Notes under the pieces: generated by a model | The model's database searches: none | What the model saw: only the letters and a program-made list of their open reading frames with translations | Told to the model about the DNA's origin: nothing | Program-made: the position numbers and the translations under genes | Shown here: in pieces, positions 25,645-35,161 of the stretch | How the letters are laid out: each line of letters begins with the position of its first letter | How positions within the stretch are numbered: the stretch's first letter is position 1 | From: Candidatus Roseilinea sp. | Lineage (GTDB): Bacteria; Chloroflexota; Anaerolineae; J036; Brachytrichaceae | Reading direction: 5' to 3' | DNA length: 64,000 nt | NCBI GenBank assembly: GCA_025998955.1 | Contig: AP024676.1 | Span: 310,001 to 374,000 of the forward strand

Positions 25645-26844
25645 ATGGCGAAGGAGAAATTCGTACGGACGAAGCCGCACGTGAACATCGGGACGATGGG
25701 ACACATTGACCACGGGAAGACGACGTTGACGGCGGCGATCACGAAGGTGCTGGCGCTGAAGGGCAAAGCGCAGTTCATGGCGTATGACCAGATTGACAAA
25801 GCGCCGGAGGAGCGCGAGCGCGGGATCACCATCTCGATTGCGCACGTGGAATACGAGACGGACAAGCGGCACTATGCGCACGTGGACATGCCGGGGCATC
25901 GAGACTACATCAAGAACATGATCACGGGGGCGGCGCAGGTGGACGGGGCGATCCTGGTGGTGGCGGCGCCGGACGGGCCGATGCCGCAGACCAAGGAGCA
26001 CGTGCTGCTGGCGCGGCAGGTGGAAGTGCCGAGCATCGTGGTGTTTCTGAACAAGGTGGACATGATGGACGACCCGGAGCTGCTGGAGCTGGTGGAGATG
26101 GAGCTGCGGGAGTTGCTGAACAAGTATGGATATCCGGGGGACGAGACGCCGATCGTGCGCGGGAGCGCGAAGCAGGCGTTGGACAGTCCGAGCACGGACA
26201 TCAACGCGCCGGAATACAAGTGCATCTTGGAGTTGATGGACGTGGTGGACAACTACATTCCGACGCCGGTGCGGGCGGTGGACAAGCCGTTCATGATGCC
26301 GATCGAGGACGTGTTCAGCATCAAAGGCCGCGGGACGGTGGTGACGGGGCGGATCGAGCGCGGGACGGTGAAGGTCGGAGACACGGTAGAGATCGTGGGG
26401 CTGCGGGAGACGCGGAGCACGGTGGTGACGGGGTTGGAGATGTTCCACAAGGTGCTGGACGTGGCGGAAGCAGGGGACAACTGCGGGGTGCTGCTGCGCG
26501 GGATCGAGCGGGACGATGTGGAGCGGGGGATGGTGCTGGCGAAGCCGGGGAGCATCAAGCCGCACGACGAGTTCGAGGCGCAGGTGTATGTGTTGAGGAA
26601 GGATGAGGGGGGACGGCACAAGTCGTTCTTCAGCGGGTATCGGCCGCAGTTCTACATTCGGACGATGGACGTGACGGGGGAGGTGCAGTTGCCGGAAGGG
26701 GTGGAGATGGTGATGCCAGGGGACAACGTGACGATGCGGGTGAAGCTGATCGCGCCGGTGGCGTTGGAGCAGGGGTCGAAGTTTGCGATCCGGGAAGGGG
26801 GGCTGACGGTCGGCGCGGGCTCGATCACCAAGGTGTTCGAGTAG
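25645..26844 (+). CDS. tuf: elongation factor Tu
   Basis: A 399-residue EF-Tu that delivers aminoacyl-tRNA. P loop GHIDHGKT (19-26), EERERGITI switch I, NKVDMMDD and GSAKQAL are in place, followed by the two beta-barrel domains. Switch II reads [12 protein letters not shown] where most bacterial EF-Tu has DCPGHADY; catalytic H85 is kept. Codon use is odd: third positions are dominated by G (GTG, GGG, GCG, ACG), while neighbouring genes prefer C. Strong Shine-Dalgarno AGGAAGGAG, 6 bases before the ATG. Confidence 0.98.
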   Translation: MAKEKFVRTKPHVNIGTMGHIDHGKTTLTAAITKVLALKGKAQFMAYDQIDKAPEERERGITISIAHVEYETDKRHYAHVDMPGHRDYIKNMITGAAQVDGAILVVAAPDGPMPQTKEHVLLARQVEVPSIVVFLNKVDMMDDPELLELVEMELRELLNKYGYPGDETPIVRGSAKQALDSPSTDINAPEYKCILELMDVVDNYIPTPVRAVDKPFMMPIEDVFSIKGRGTVVTGRIERGTVKVGDTVEIVGLRETRSTVVTGLEMFHKVLDVAEAGDNCGVLLRGIERDDVERGMVLAKPGSIKPHDEFEAQVYVLRKDEGGRHKSFFSGYRPQFYIRTMDVTGEVQLPEGVEMVMPGDNVTMRVKLIAPVALEQGSKFAIREGGLTVGAGSITKVFE

Positions 26845-26851
26845 GAAGTCC

Positions 26852-26920
26852 ACTCCCGGCTCCGCATTCCCGACTGGTCATTCGAGGACGACGCGGGAGC
26901 AGGGAGTCGGGAGAGGGAAT
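26852..26920. repeat. intergenic word/reverse-complement mosaic after tuf
   Basis: ACTCCCGGCTCCGC (26852) and ATTCCCGACT (26866) are followed by near reverse complements GCGGGAGCAGGGAGT (26893) and AGTCGGGA (26905), in the same order. The pairings would cross, as in a pseudoknot. Confidence 0.5.
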
Positions 26921-26929
26921 CAGAGCGAA

Positions 26930-27238
26930 ATGGCTAAGCAACGACTTCGCATCCGTCTGAAGGCATACGACCACCGCGCGCTCGATCGCTCGGCGCAGCA
27001 GATCGTGGAGACGGCTGAGCGCACCGGTGCGACGGTGGTCGGCCCGGTGCCGCTGCCGGTGAAGATCGAGCGCTACACCGTGCGGCGTTCGCCCTTCATT
27101 GACAAGGACTCGCACGAACACTTCGAGATCCGGACGCACAAGCGCTTGATAGACGTGCTCGACCCAGACTCGAAGACGATTGACACGCTGATGCGGTTGA
27201 ATTTACCCGCCGGCGTGGATATCGAGATCAAGCTATAG
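26930..27238 (+). CDS. rpsJ: 30S ribosomal protein S10 (NusE)
   Basis: 102 residues, with [17 protein letters not shown], the [19 protein letters not shown] loop and [13 protein letters not shown]. Besides its place in the 30S head, S10 pairs with NusB in transcription antitermination. Opens the S10 operon. Confidence 0.97.
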   Translation: MAKQRLRIRLKAYDHRALDRSAQQIVETAERTGATVVGPVPLPVKIERYTVRRSPFIDKDSHEHFEIRTHKRLIDVLDPDSKTIDTLMRLNLPAGVDIEIKL

Positions 27239-27322
27239 CTCGCCGGCATTGTGCCGGCGGCGGTCACGCTCTCGCGCATATGCGCCCGGCGGCCCTTGCG
27301 GCCGGAGAGCCAATGATGAGAC

Positions 27323-27997
27323 ATGAAGAAACTGATCGGACGTAAGGTGGGGATGACGCAACTCTTCGACGAGAAGGGCAATGTCACCGGCGTGACGGTC
27401 ATCGAAGCCGGCCCCAACTATGTAACGCAAGTGAAGACCGCCGAGAAGGACGGCTATAACGCCATTCAGCTCGGCTTCGGCGAGGTGAAGGCGAAGAAGC
27501 TCACGCGCGGTGAGCTGGGCCATCTCGGCCTGCTCAAGCCGAACGACAAACACCCGAACCGACGCAAGCTGGAGGGTGTTCCGCCGCTCAAATATCTCGA
27601 AGAAGCGCGCGTGAAAGAGATTACATACAAGGAAGGCGACATCATCAAGGCCGACATCTTCGCCGTAGGCGAATATGTGGACGTCACCGGCACGATGAAG
27701 GGTCGCGGGTTCAGCGGCGGCATCAAGCGCCACGGCTTCCATCGCCAAAAGAAGACGCACGGCGCATCCGACCGCGAACGCGCGCCTGGTTCGATTGGCG
27801 CAGGCACGACGCCGGGGCGCGTGCCGAAGGGACGCCGCATGGCCGGCCACTACGGCAATACCCGGGTGACGGCGATGAACGCTCGAGTGATGCTCGTGGA
27901 CCCGGAACGGAATTTGATTGCCGTGTCGGGGTCGGTTCCCGGCGCGAAAGGCGGCATCGTCGTGATCAAGGAAGCGCGCAAGGGTGGGAAGAAGTAG
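27323..27997 (+). CDS. rplC: 50S ribosomal protein L3
   Basis: 224 residues: MKKLIGRKVGMTQLFDEKGN at the start, the central MKGRGFSGGIKRHGF extension that reaches the peptidyl-transferase centre, and GRRMAGHYGNTRVTA. Early 23S-binding assembly protein. Ends 2 bases before rplD. Confidence 0.97.
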   Translation: MKKLIGRKVGMTQLFDEKGNVTGVTVIEAGPNYVTQVKTAEKDGYNAIQLGFGEVKAKKLTRGELGHLGLLKPNDKHPNRRKLEGVPPLKYLEEARVKEITYKEGDIIKADIFAVGEYVDVTGTMKGRGFSGGIKRHGFHRQKKTHGASDRERAPGSIGAGTTPGRVPKGRRMAGHYGNTRVTAMNARVMLVDPERNLIAVSGSVPGAKGGIVVIKEARKGGKK

Positions 27998-27999
27998 CC

Positions 28000-28617
28000 A
28001 TGAAAGTTCCAGTCAAGAATCTCAAGGGCGAGTTGGTCAGCGAGGTAGAGCTGCCGGATAGCATCTTCGCAGCTCGGATCAGCCAACCACTCATGCACCA
28101 GGCGTTGTTGCGCCAGAACGCCAACGCCCACCTAGGCACGCATAAGGTGAAGACGCGCGGCGAGGTCAACCGCACCACCAAGAAGGTGTATCGTCAAAAG
28201 GGCACCGGCAACGCCCGCCAGGGGAGCCGCAAGGCGCCGCATTGGGTGGGGGGCGGCGTGGCGTTCGGCCCGGTCGTGCGCAGCTATCAGCAGGACATGC
28301 CCAAGAAGATGCGCCGTGCGGCAATCCGCAGTGCCCTATCGCAGAAGGCCGCCGATCAGCAGATCGTGATCGTGGACAAGCTGGAGATGAGCGCGCCCAA
28401 GACGAAGGAGTTTGCTGCAGCGATGGAAGCGCTGGGTGTGACCAAGGGGCTGGTTGTGCTGCCGGGGCGGATGGAAGCGGTTGAAAAGTCGGCGAGCAAC
28501 CTTGCCAACGTAAAGACCTTGCACGCCAACTATCTCAACATTCGCGACATCTTCAAGTATGACCAGTTGGTGATGCCGCTGGATACCCTCGAGGTGATCA
28601 AAGCCTGGTTGGGGTAG
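28000..28617 (+). CDS. rplD: 50S ribosomal protein L4
   Basis: 205 residues with the tunnel-reaching loop TTKKVYRQKGTGNARQGSRK and GGGVAFGPVVRSY. Lines the exit tunnel and, in many bacteria, controls the S10 operon. Tightly packed between L3 and L23. Confidence 0.97.
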   Translation: MKVPVKNLKGELVSEVELPDSIFAARISQPLMHQALLRQNANAHLGTHKVKTRGEVNRTTKKVYRQKGTGNARQGSRKAPHWVGGGVAFGPVVRSYQQDMPKKMRRAAIRSALSQKAADQQIVIVDKLEMSAPKTKEFAAAMEALGVTKGLVVLPGRMEAVEKSASNLANVKTLHANYLNIRDIFKYDQLVMPLDTLEVIKAWLG

Positions 28618-28627
28618 GGAGAGAGAG

Positions 28628-28948
28628 ATGCATCCGTATGAAGTTTTGAAGCGCCCGCTCATCACCGAGAAGACACAGTGGCAGGTCGGCTACGAAAAGC
28701 CGCAATACGTCTTCGAGGTGGATCCGCGCGCGAACAAGCAACAGATCAAAGAGGCGGTTGAACTGGCGTTCAACGTGACGGTGACGCGCGTCAACATCAT
28801 CGTGATGCCGGAGAAGCGCCGCCGCAGCCCGCGCAGCCGCATCACCGGCCGCAAAGCGAAGCACATCCAGCGCTCGCCGCAGTGGAAGAAGGCCATCGTG
28901 CAGGTGAGTGAAAAGGATCGCATCCCGCTCTTCGAAGGAGTTGCGTAG
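28628..28948 (+). CDS. rplW: 50S ribosomal protein L23
   Basis: 106 residues beginning [17 protein letters not shown], with a basic extended loop ([20 protein letters not shown]). Sits at the tunnel exit and docks trigger factor and SRP. The stop is followed after 4 bases by rplB. Confidence 0.97.
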   Translation: MHPYEVLKRPLITEKTQWQVGYEKPQYVFEVDPRANKQQIKEAVELAFNVTVTRVNIIVMPEKRRRSPRSRITGRKAKHIQRSPQWKKAIVQVSEKDRIPLFEGVA

Positions 28949-28952
28949 AGCC

Positions 28953-29792
28953 ATGCCAGTCAAGACTTATAAACCGACGACGCCCAGCCGCCGCGGCATG
29001 ACCGTGAGCGACTTCGCGGAGATCACCACCGACGAGCCGGAGAAGTCGCTGCTGACCGATCTGCGCGGAACCGGCGGCCGCAATATGCGCGGTAAGGTGA
29101 CCACGCGCCACAGAGGCGGTGGCGTCAAGCGCGCCTATCGCATCGTTGATTTCAAGCGGAATAAGATCGGTGTCCCGGCGCGCGTCGCAACCATCGAATA
29201 CGATCCCAATCGCTCGGCGCGCATCGCGCTGTTGCACTACGCCGATGGCGAGAAGCGCTACATCCTTGCGCCGATCGGCTTGCAGGTGGGCGACGAAGTG
29301 ATGAGCGGGCCGGACGCCGAGATTCGCCCCGGCAACGCGTTGCCGTTGGCCAATATTCCACTCGGCGCGATGGTGCACAACGTCGAGCTACGGCCGGGCA
29401 AGGGCGGCCAGCTCGTTCGCTCGGCCGGTGCCGGCGCTCAAGTGCTGGCCAAGGAGGGCGAGTACGTCACGTTGCGCATGCCCAGCGGCGAGGTGCGCAT
29501 GGTGCTGCAGACCTGCATGGCCACGATCGGCCAGGTCGGCAATGTGGATCACAGCAACGTCAAGCTGGGCAAAGCCGGGCGCAAGCGCTGGTTGGGGGTT
29601 CGACCGACGGTGCGCGGCTCGGCCATGTCGCCGCGCGACCATCCACACGGGGGTGGCGAGGGCCGTTCGCCGATCGGCAAGGACGCACCGCGCACACCGT
29701 GGGGCAAAAAGGCACTGGGTGTGAAGACCCGCCGCAATAAGCGCACGAATCATCTGATCGTGCGCCGGCGGGAGAAGAAGCGCAAGAAGTAG
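28953..29792 (+). CDS. rplB: 50S ribosomal protein L2
   Basis: 279 residues from the ATG at 28953 ([18 protein letters not shown]). The catalytic-centre region [15 protein letters not shown] carries the conserved histidine near peptidyl transferase, and the basic C-terminus is [10 protein letters not shown]. The frame is open upstream, but that part overlaps rplW and is not L2. Confidence 0.97.
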   Translation: MPVKTYKPTTPSRRGMTVSDFAEITTDEPEKSLLTDLRGTGGRNMRGKVTTRHRGGGVKRAYRIVDFKRNKIGVPARVATIEYDPNRSARIALLHYADGEKRYILAPIGLQVGDEVMSGPDAEIRPGNALPLANIPLGAMVHNVELRPGKGGQLVRSAGAGAQVLAKEGEYVTLRMPSGEVRMVLQTCMATIGQVGNVDHSNVKLGKAGRKRWLGVRPTVRGSAMSPRDHPHGGGEGRSPIGKDAPRTPWGKKALGVKTRRNKRTNHLIVRRREKKRKK

Positions 29793-29793
29793 A

Positions 29794-29866
29794 AGTTTTG
29801 AGCGTTACGTTTTAGGTTGTGGGTTTTGAGTTCTCAATCGGCTCGAAACTCAACATTGCGAGAGAT
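29794..29866. repeat. intergenic repeat with AGTTTTGAGCGTT
   Basis: The rplB-rpsS gap repeats the word AGTTTTGAGCGTT and holds TTTTGAGTTCTCAATCGGC with GCTCGAAACTCAAC, rough reverse complements of the first word. Confidence 0.5.
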
Positions 29867-29868
29867 CA

Positions 29869-30153
29869 ATGTCTAGATCACTCAAGAAAGGACCGTACGT
29901 GCAGGCCAAGCTGCTGAAGCGGATCGAGGCGATGAATACCCGCGGCGAAAAGAAGGTCATCAAGACCTGGTCGCGCGCTTCGACCATCTTCCCGCAGATG
30001 GTCGGTCATACCATCGCGGTTCACGACGGCCGCCGGCACATCCCCATCTACATCACCGAGAACATGGTGGGGCACAAGCTGGGTGAGTTTGCGCCGACCC
30101 GCACCTTCCGCGGTCACATTACCAAGGAAGAGAAGGGCGGCGGCAAGGAGTGA
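29869..30153 (+). CDS. rpsS: 30S ribosomal protein S19
   Basis: 94 residues: [20 protein letters not shown], then [24 protein letters not shown] (cut here to key region) and [15 protein letters not shown]. Head protein contacting S13 and the P-site region. Gly/Lys-rich tail. Confidence 0.97.
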   Translation: MSRSLKKGPYVQAKLLKRIEAMNTRGEKKVIKTWSRASTIFPQMVGHTIAVHDGRRHIPIYITENMVGHKLGEFAPTRTFRGHITKEEKGGGKE

Positions 30154-30162
30154 GCGTGAGTC

Positions 30163-30525
30163 ATGGCTAAACTGGCTGACAATGAGGTACGCGCCGTGGC
30201 GCGCTACGTCGGCATGTCGCCGCAGAAGGTGCGCCTGGTGGCCGACCTAGTGCGCGGCAAGAAAGCCAAAGAAGCGCTCGAAATCCTGCGCTTCACCCCG
30301 AAAGCGGCTGCCGAGCCGGTGAGCAAGGTGATCGCTTCGGCGATGGCTAATGCAGTCGAAAACAAACAGTTCACCGAGGCCGATCTGGTCATCAGCCAGA
30401 TCTACGTGGATGGCGGGCCGATACGGCGCTGGCGGCGCTTCGCAGCGCGCGGTCGCTTCCGGCCCATCGAGCGCAAAAGCGCACATATCACGGTGGTCTT
30501 GCGGGAAGCAGCAGATGAAGACTAG
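30163..30525 (+). CDS. rplV: 50S ribosomal protein L22
   Basis: 120 residues, with YVGMSPQKVRLVADLVRGKK and the long beta-hairpin tip IYVDGGPIRRWRRFAARGR that narrows the exit tunnel. Normal length. Confidence 0.97.
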   Translation: MAKLADNEVRAVARYVGMSPQKVRLVADLVRGKKAKEALEILRFTPKAAAEPVSKVIASAMANAVENKQFTEADLVISQIYVDGGPIRRWRRFAARGRFRPIERKSAHITVVLREAADED

Positions 30526-30576
30526 GAGTTTCGAGCGTTGGGGCAGTTGAACTAAACGACGCAGCGCTCGAAACTC
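30526..30576. repeat. perfect inverted repeat between rplV and rpsC
   Basis: GAGTTTCGAGCG (30526-30537) and CGCTCGAAACTC (30565-30576) form a perfect 12-bp stem with a 27-base loop. No T tract follows, so it is not an obvious terminator. It begins immediately after the rplV stop. Confidence 0.65.
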
Positions 30577-30596
30577 GAAGCAGAGAACCGAACGAC

Positions 30597-31415
30597 ATGG
30601 GACGCAAAGTTCATCCATATGGATTCAGGCTCGGCATCATCCGAGACTGGAAGAGCCGCTGGTATGCGCCCAAGCGCGAATACACCAAGTTGCTCTTGGA
30701 GGACATGCAATTGCGCGAGTATCTGCGCAGCAAGATGGATGCCGAGAACGCCGGGGTGTCCGACATCACCATCGAACGCTTCCCGCCGAACCAGTTGCAT
30801 GTGGTCGTGCACACGGCGCGGCCCGGCGTGGTCATCGGCCGTAAAGGCGCTGCGGTGAAGGAGATCCGCGAAGGCATCGAGAAGATGACCGGCAAGCGGG
30901 TCAAGCTCGACATCGAGGAGATCGTCAAGCCGGATCTCGTCGCCCAACTGGTGGCGGACAACATCGCGCAGCAGATCGAGCGGCGCATCCCGCACAACCG
31001 GGCGATGAAGAAAGCGATCCAGAGCGCGATGCAGCGCGGGGCGCTGGGCATCAAGATCGAATGCGCCGGGCGCCTGAACGGCAGCGACATGAAGCGCACC
31101 GACAAGCTGATGGAAGGCCGCATTCCGCGCAACACGCTGCGCGCCGACATTGACTTCGCCAAAGCAGAGGCCGACACCACCTACGGCAAGATCGGTGTGA
31201 AGGTCTGGATTTACAAGGGCGATGTATTGCCCGACATGCCGCAGGAGGAGCTCACACGGCCGTCGCGCACACAGCAGCAAGGGCCACGCGACCGCCGCGA
31301 GCGACGTGGCGGTCGCGGATCGCGCCGCGCGGGCGGCGAACGCGGCGAGCGTCAAGCTTCAGCCTCGCAAGCCGCCGCGGAGTCGAGCAACGGTGCTGCG
31401 CCGGCAGGCGGGTGA
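30597..31415 (+). CDS. rpsC: 30S ribosomal protein S3
   Basis: 272 residues. The KH domain (VVIGRKGAAVKEIREGIEK) and the C-terminal S3 domain (RGALGIKIECAGRLNGSDMK) are standard. They are followed by a roughly 55-residue low-complexity Arg/Gly/Gln/Ala tail (RRERRGGRGSRRAGGERGER) longer than in most bacteria. Part of the mRNA entry and helicase site. Confidence 0.96.
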   Translation: MGRKVHPYGFRLGIIRDWKSRWYAPKREYTKLLLEDMQLREYLRSKMDAENAGVSDITIERFPPNQLHVVVHTARPGVVIGRKGAAVKEIREGIEKMTGKRVKLDIEEIVKPDLVAQLVADNIAQQIERRIPHNRAMKKAIQSAMQRGALGIKIECAGRLNGSDMKRTDKLMEGRIPRNTLRADIDFAKAEADTTYGKIGVKVWIYKGDVLPDMPQEELTRPSRTQQQGPRDRRERRGGRGSRRAGGERGERQASASQAAAESSNGAAPAGG

Positions 31416-31496
31416 CGATCTGAGTCGCTGCAGCTCAACTCGGCGCAAGCCGGAATGGGCTGAGATTCGATCCGCATTGCTAACGAGGTAGATATC

Positions 31497-31916
31497 ATGT
31501 TGATGCCGAAGAGAGTGAAATATCGCAAGCAGATGCGCGGGCGCATGAAGGGCGTCGCCAGCCGCGGCAACACGATTGAGGCCGGCGAATTCGGCCTGCA
31601 AGCGCTGGAGCCGGCATGGGTGACGGCCCGGCAGATCGAGGCCGTGCGCCGCGTGATCGTGCGCGAAATGAAGCGCCGCGGCAAGATGTGGATTCGCATC
31701 TTCCCGGATAAGCCGGTGACGGCGAAGCCGGCTGAGACCCGCATGGGCAAGGGCAAGGGCTCGGTAGATCATTGGGTGGCCGTGGTCAAGCCCGGTCGCA
31801 TCATGTTCGAGGTTTCGGGCGTGCCTGAGAGCGTCGCCCGAACCGCGTTGACTCAGGCGGCCTACAAGCTGCCGATGAAAACGCAGGTGGTGGCCGAGTC
31901 GCAGATGGAAGGATGA
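31497..31916 (+). CDS. rplP: 50S ribosomal protein L16
   Basis: 139 residues: [19 protein letters not shown], then GRQIEAVRR-type RNA-binding helix and [19 protein letters not shown]. Helps position aminoacyl-tRNA and 5S RNA. GAGG lies 8 bases before the ATG. Confidence 0.97.
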   Translation: MLMPKRVKYRKQMRGRMKGVASRGNTIEAGEFGLQALEPAWVTARQIEAVRRVIVREMKRRGKMWIRIFPDKPVTAKPAETRMGKGKGSVDHWVAVVKPGRIMFEVSGVPESVARTALTQAAYKLPMKTQVVAESQMEG

Positions 31917-31919
31917 GCT

Positions 31920-32153
31920 ATGCAAGCGCGTGAATTGAGCAAACTGCCGACGCCGGAATTGGAGGCTAAGTTGGACGACGCTTATCGTGAGCTGTTCAAC
32001 CTCCGCTTCCAGCGCGCCCAGGGACAGTTGACCGATACGAACAGCATCAAGCGCGTGCGTCACGATATCGCGCGCATCAAGACGATCTTGCGCCAGCGTG
32101 AGCTGGCGGCGCAGATCACTGCGCAGTCGGCAAAAAGCGGCGAGAAAGCGTGA
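31920..32153 (+). CDS. rpmC: 50S ribosomal protein L29
   Basis: 77 residues, two-helix protein: [20 protein letters not shown] and [25 protein letters not shown]. Lies at the tunnel exit with L23. Starts 3 bases after rplP. Confidence 0.95.
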   Translation: MQARELSKLPTPELEAKLDDAYRELFNLRFQRAQGQLTDTNSIKRVRHDIARIKTILRQRELAAQITAQSAKSGEKA

Positions 32154-32169
32154 AGGGTAGGGTAGAGAA

Positions 32170-32427
32170 ATGGCAGAAGAGCGGCGACGTCGTCTGACCG
32201 GTGTGGTCGTCAGCGACAAAATGCAAAAGACCATCGTGGTGCGCGTGGAGCGAACCGTGCGTCATCCACTGTACAAGAAGGTGTTGACGCGCAGCAAGAA
32301 ATACAAGGCGCACGACGAGAACGAACAAGCCCGCGAGGGTGACCTGGTGCAGATCGTCGAGCACCGGCCGATCAGCAAAACCAAACGCTGGATGTTGGAA
32401 GAGATCGTTCGCAAGAAGGAAGGATGA
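32170..32427 (+). CDS. rpsQ: 30S ribosomal protein S17
   Basis: 85 residues, OB-fold: [28 protein letters not shown] and [15 protein letters not shown]. Primary 16S-binding protein. 3 bases before rplN. Confidence 0.96.
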   Translation: MAEERRRRLTGVVVSDKMQKTIVVRVERTVRHPLYKKVLTRSKKYKAHDENEQAREGDLVQIVEHRPISKTKRWMLEEIVRKKEG

Positions 32428-32430
32428 GCC

Positions 32431-32802
32431 ATGATTCAGCAGGAGACGCGATTGCAGGTGGCGGATAACACCGGCGCCAAGGAGCTGCTGTGCATGCACA
32501 TTCACGGCGGCCATCGGCGGCGCTATGGGCGCGTCGGCGATGTGATCACGGCCACGGTCAAGTCGGCCAGCCCGACCGCCGATGTGAAGAAGAGTTCGGT
32601 CGTCAAAGCGGTCATCGTTCGCGTGGCGAAGGAGTATCGCCGCCCCGACGGTTCATACATCCGCTTCGATGACAACGCCGCGGTGATCCTGAGCGACGAC
32701 GAAGTCAACCCGCGAGGCACGCGCATCTTCGGCCCGGTGGCGCGCGAACTGCGCGACAAGGGCTTCATGAAGATCATTTCGCTCGCGCCCGAGGTGCTAT
32801 AG
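32431..32802 (+). CDS. rplN: 50S ribosomal protein L14
   Basis: 123 residues: [20 protein letters not shown] and [29 protein letters not shown]. This is the docking partner of RsfS, which is encoded about 16 kb upstream. Confidence 0.97.
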   Translation: MIQQETRLQVADNTGAKELLCMHIHGGHRRRYGRVGDVITATVKSASPTADVKKSSVVKAVIVRVAKEYRRPDGSYIRFDDNAAVILSDDEVNPRGTRIFGPVARELRDKGFMKIISLAPEVL

Positions 32803-32861
32803 AAGAACGTGTGCAAAGAGGCTGTCTGGACTGGCCAGCAGCCCGCTAGATGGAGAAGCTT

Positions 32862-33176
32862 ATGAAGATCAAGAAAGGCGACACCGTGCTGGTGATCACC
32901 GGCGAATACAAAGGCAAACGCGGCGAGGTGGTGCGCACGATCCCCAAGGAAGACAAGATCGTGGTGAAAGGTGTGAACATCGCCAAGAAGCACGCTAAGC
33001 CGCGCCGCGCCGGTCGCCGCGTGGTTCAGACCGGCATCATTGACGTGGAGATGCCGATACACGTCTCCAACGTCAAGCTGATTGCGCCCAGTGGCCAGCC
33101 GACCCGCGTGAACTATCGCATCGTGGACGGTGTGAAGAAACGCTATTCGAACAAGTTGGACGAGGTGCTGGATTAG
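32862..33176 (+). CDS. rplX: 50S ribosomal protein L24
   Basis: 104 residues with the KOW motif [20 protein letters not shown] chose the ATG at 32862 because GGAG lies 7 bases before it; an in-frame ATG at 32850 would overlap that site. Ends 2 bases before rplE. Confidence 0.95.
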   Translation: MKIKKGDTVLVITGEYKGKRGEVVRTIPKEDKIVVKGVNIAKKHAKPRRAGRRVVQTGIIDVEMPIHVSNVKLIAPSGQPTRVNYRIVDGVKKRYSNKLDEVLD

Positions 33177-33178
33177 CC

Positions 33179-33736
33179 ATGGCCGATTTCAGAAAGCAAT
33201 ATCTCGAAGAGATTCGACCGGCCCTCATGAAAGAGTTCGGCTACAAGAACATCATGCAGGTGCCGAAGATCGAAAAGATCGTCGTCAACATCGGCGTGGG
33301 GCGCGAATCGGCCGACAATCCCAAGGCGGTTGACTTCGCCGTCAACGACCTGGCCGCGATCACCGGGCAAAAGCCCATCGTGACCAAGGCGCGCAAGTCC
33401 ATCGCCGGCTTCAAGCTGCGCGAAGGCCGGCCGATCGGCGTGAAGGTGACGCTGCGCGGCAAGCGCATGTACGACTTCCTGTATCGCCTGATCCATTTCG
33501 CCTTGCCGCGCGTGCGCGACTTCCGAGGGGTGTCGCCCGACGCATTCGACGGTCGCGGCAACTACACGCTCGGCCTTCGGGAACAGATCATCTTCCCGGA
33601 GATTGACTACGACAAAATTGATAAGGTGCGCGGCATGGAAGTGACGATCGTCACCACGGCCAAGACCGATGACGAGGGACGGGCCATGCTGCGCGCGTTC
33701 GGCATGCCGTTCAGCAAACCAGGAGATAGCAGGTAA
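33179..33736 (+). CDS. rplE: 50S ribosomal protein L5
   Basis: 185 residues: [40 protein letters not shown] and [18 protein letters not shown]. Binds 5S rRNA and forms a bridge to S13. Confidence 0.97.
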   Translation: MADFRKQYLEEIRPALMKEFGYKNIMQVPKIEKIVVNIGVGRESADNPKAVDFAVNDLAAITGQKPIVTKARKSIAGFKLREGRPIGVKVTLRGKRMYDFLYRLIHFALPRVRDFRGVSPDAFDGRGNYTLGLREQIIFPEIDYDKIDKVRGMEVTIVTTAKTDDEGRAMLRAFGMPFSKPGDSR

Positions 33737-33793
33737 TCGAGTTGCATCGGCAGTTCCACGGCGAATTGCCGGTGGCCGAAGGGTGAGACATAT

Positions 33794-33985
33794 ATGGCAA
33801 AGACGCCAAGAACAGCGATGATGTATCGGGAGAAGCGCCGCAAGTATAAAGTGCGCGTGCGCAACCGCTGTGCCGTCAGCGGCCGCGCGCGCGGCTACAT
33901 GCGCAAGTTCGGCGTGTCGCGCATCGTCTTCCGCGAGATGGCGCTGCGCGGTGAGATTCCCGGCGTCCGCAAGGCATCGTGGTGA
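33794..33985 (+). CDS. rpsN: 30S ribosomal protein S14 (short form without zinc ribbon)
   Basis: 63 residues, the size of the zinc-type S14, ending [18 protein letters not shown] as that type does. Only one of the four zinc cysteines remains (NRC); the other three positions read S, S and V ([14 protein letters not shown]). It therefore cannot form the zinc ribbon. Confidence 0.95.
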   Translation: MAKTPRTAMMYREKRRKYKVRVRNRCAVSGRARGYMRKFGVSRIVFREMALRGEIPGVRKASW

Positions 33986-33991
33986 TTGGCA

Positions 33992-34092
33992 GATAGTCAG
34001 AGGTCAGACTGTCAGACATCAGAGGTCAGAAACAGACACTTCTGACCCTCTGATCCCTAATCCCTAACCTCTGACTTCTGACTTCTGACTTC
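33992..34092. repeat. intergenic CAGAGGTCAGA repeat
   Basis: The rpsN-rpsH gap consists of GTCAGAGGTCAGA-type words and then their reverse complements (CTTCTGAC repeated). ATCAGAGGTCAGAA (34018-34031) pairs with TTCTGACCCTCTGAT (34040-34054), with one bulged base. It is not a CRISPR: there are no spacers of regular length. Confidence 0.6.
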
Positions 34093-34107
34093 TGGACTGG
34101 AGCAGAC

Positions 34108-34512
34108 ATGGCGAACGATTCACTGGGTGACATGCTCACGCGCATTCGCAACGCGGCAGCCGTCGGCCATCCTTCGGTGGCAGTGAAGGCCTCCAAGCTC
34201 AACGAGCGCGTGGCAGAAATTTTGAAGGAAGAGGGCTACCTGGACGCCTACCAGGTCGTCGAGGTGGACGGCAAGAAGATGTTGAACCTGACCCTGCGCT
34301 ACAGCGGCGAACGCCGCTCGCGCAAGCCGGCCATCACCGGGTTGCAGCGGGTCAGCCGGCCGGGCAAGCGCATCTATGTGCCGAAGACGGAAATCCCGCG
34401 CGTGTTGAGCGGCATCGGCGTTGCGATCCTCTCGACGCCGAAGGGTGTGATCACCGACAACCAAGCGCGACGGCTGGGCGTGGGCGGCGAAGTGCTGTGC
34501 TACGTATATTGA
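34108..34512 (+). CDS. rpsH: 30S ribosomal protein S8
   Basis: 134 residues: NDSLGDMLTRIRNAAAVGHP, LRYSGERRSRKPAITGLQRV and GVITDNQARRLGVGGEVLCY. Central-domain 16S binder and classical regulator of the spc operon. Confidence 0.97.
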   Translation: MANDSLGDMLTRIRNAAAVGHPSVAVKASKLNERVAEILKEEGYLDAYQVVEVDGKKMLNLTLRYSGERRSRKPAITGLQRVSRPGKRIYVPKTEIPRVLSGIGVAILSTPKGVITDNQARRLGVGGEVLCYVY

Positions 34513-34526
34513 TCGAGGAGCGAATC

Positions 34527-35087
34527 ATGTCGCGAATTGGTAAGAAGCCCATCGAGTTGCCTAAAGGTGTGGACGTGATAATCAACGACAACCTGATCAC
34601 GGTCAAAGGCCCGAAGGGTGAGTTGAAACGCACAATTCCGGCGCAGATCCGCGTCGTGAAAGAAGGAAACGTGGTGAGCGTCCAGCGCGACGACGACGAA
34701 GGCGAAGTGCGCGCCTTGCACGGCCTGACGCGCGCTTTGCTGGCCAACATGGTGAAGGGCGTCACCGACGGTTACCAGAAAGTGTTGGAAATCGGCGCAG
34801 AGAGCGTCGGATATCGCGCCGAGATGAGCGGCAACAAGCTGATGCTGTATCTCGGTTACTCGCATCCGATCGAGTTCCCGCCGCCGCCCGGTATCACATT
34901 CGCTACCGACGCCAAGACGCGCACGATCACCGTGAGTGGCATTGACAAAGAGCTGGTCGGTGAGGTGGCTGCGCAGGTGCGCAAGCTACGCCCGCCGGAG
35001 CCCTACAAGGGCAAGGGCATCCGGTATCAAGGCGAAGTGGTTCGCCGCAAGGCTGGCAAGGCCGGCAAGACCGGCAAGGGCAAGTGA
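34527..35087 (+). CDS. rplF: 50S ribosomal protein L6
   Basis: 186 residues from MSRIGKKPIELPKGVDVI. GAGGAG lies 6 bases before this ATG, which settles the start (an upstream in-frame TTG-type start would overlap rpsH). The tail is KAGKAGKTGKGK. Near the factor-binding site. Confidence 0.96.
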   Translation: MSRIGKKPIELPKGVDVIINDNLITVKGPKGELKRTIPAQIRVVKEGNVVSVQRDDDEGEVRALHGLTRALLANMVKGVTDGYQKVLEIGAESVGYRAEMSGNKLMLYLGYSHPIEFPPPPGITFATDAKTRTITVSGIDKELVGEVAAQVRKLRPPEPYKGKGIRYQGEVVRRKAGKAGKTGKGK

Positions 35088-35161
35088 GCGTAATGCGTGG
35101 TCGCCGGCGAGCGTCCGTGGGCCTGACCCAGGTGATGAGTTGCCGGCGATGAGGAACTGAC

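Noticed and set aside
33992-34092. CRISPR-like repeats
   Set aside because: Words of 8-13 bases in both orientations with no regular spacers and no cas genes. The 9-bp tandem repeat at 56360-56413 was rejected for the same reason.
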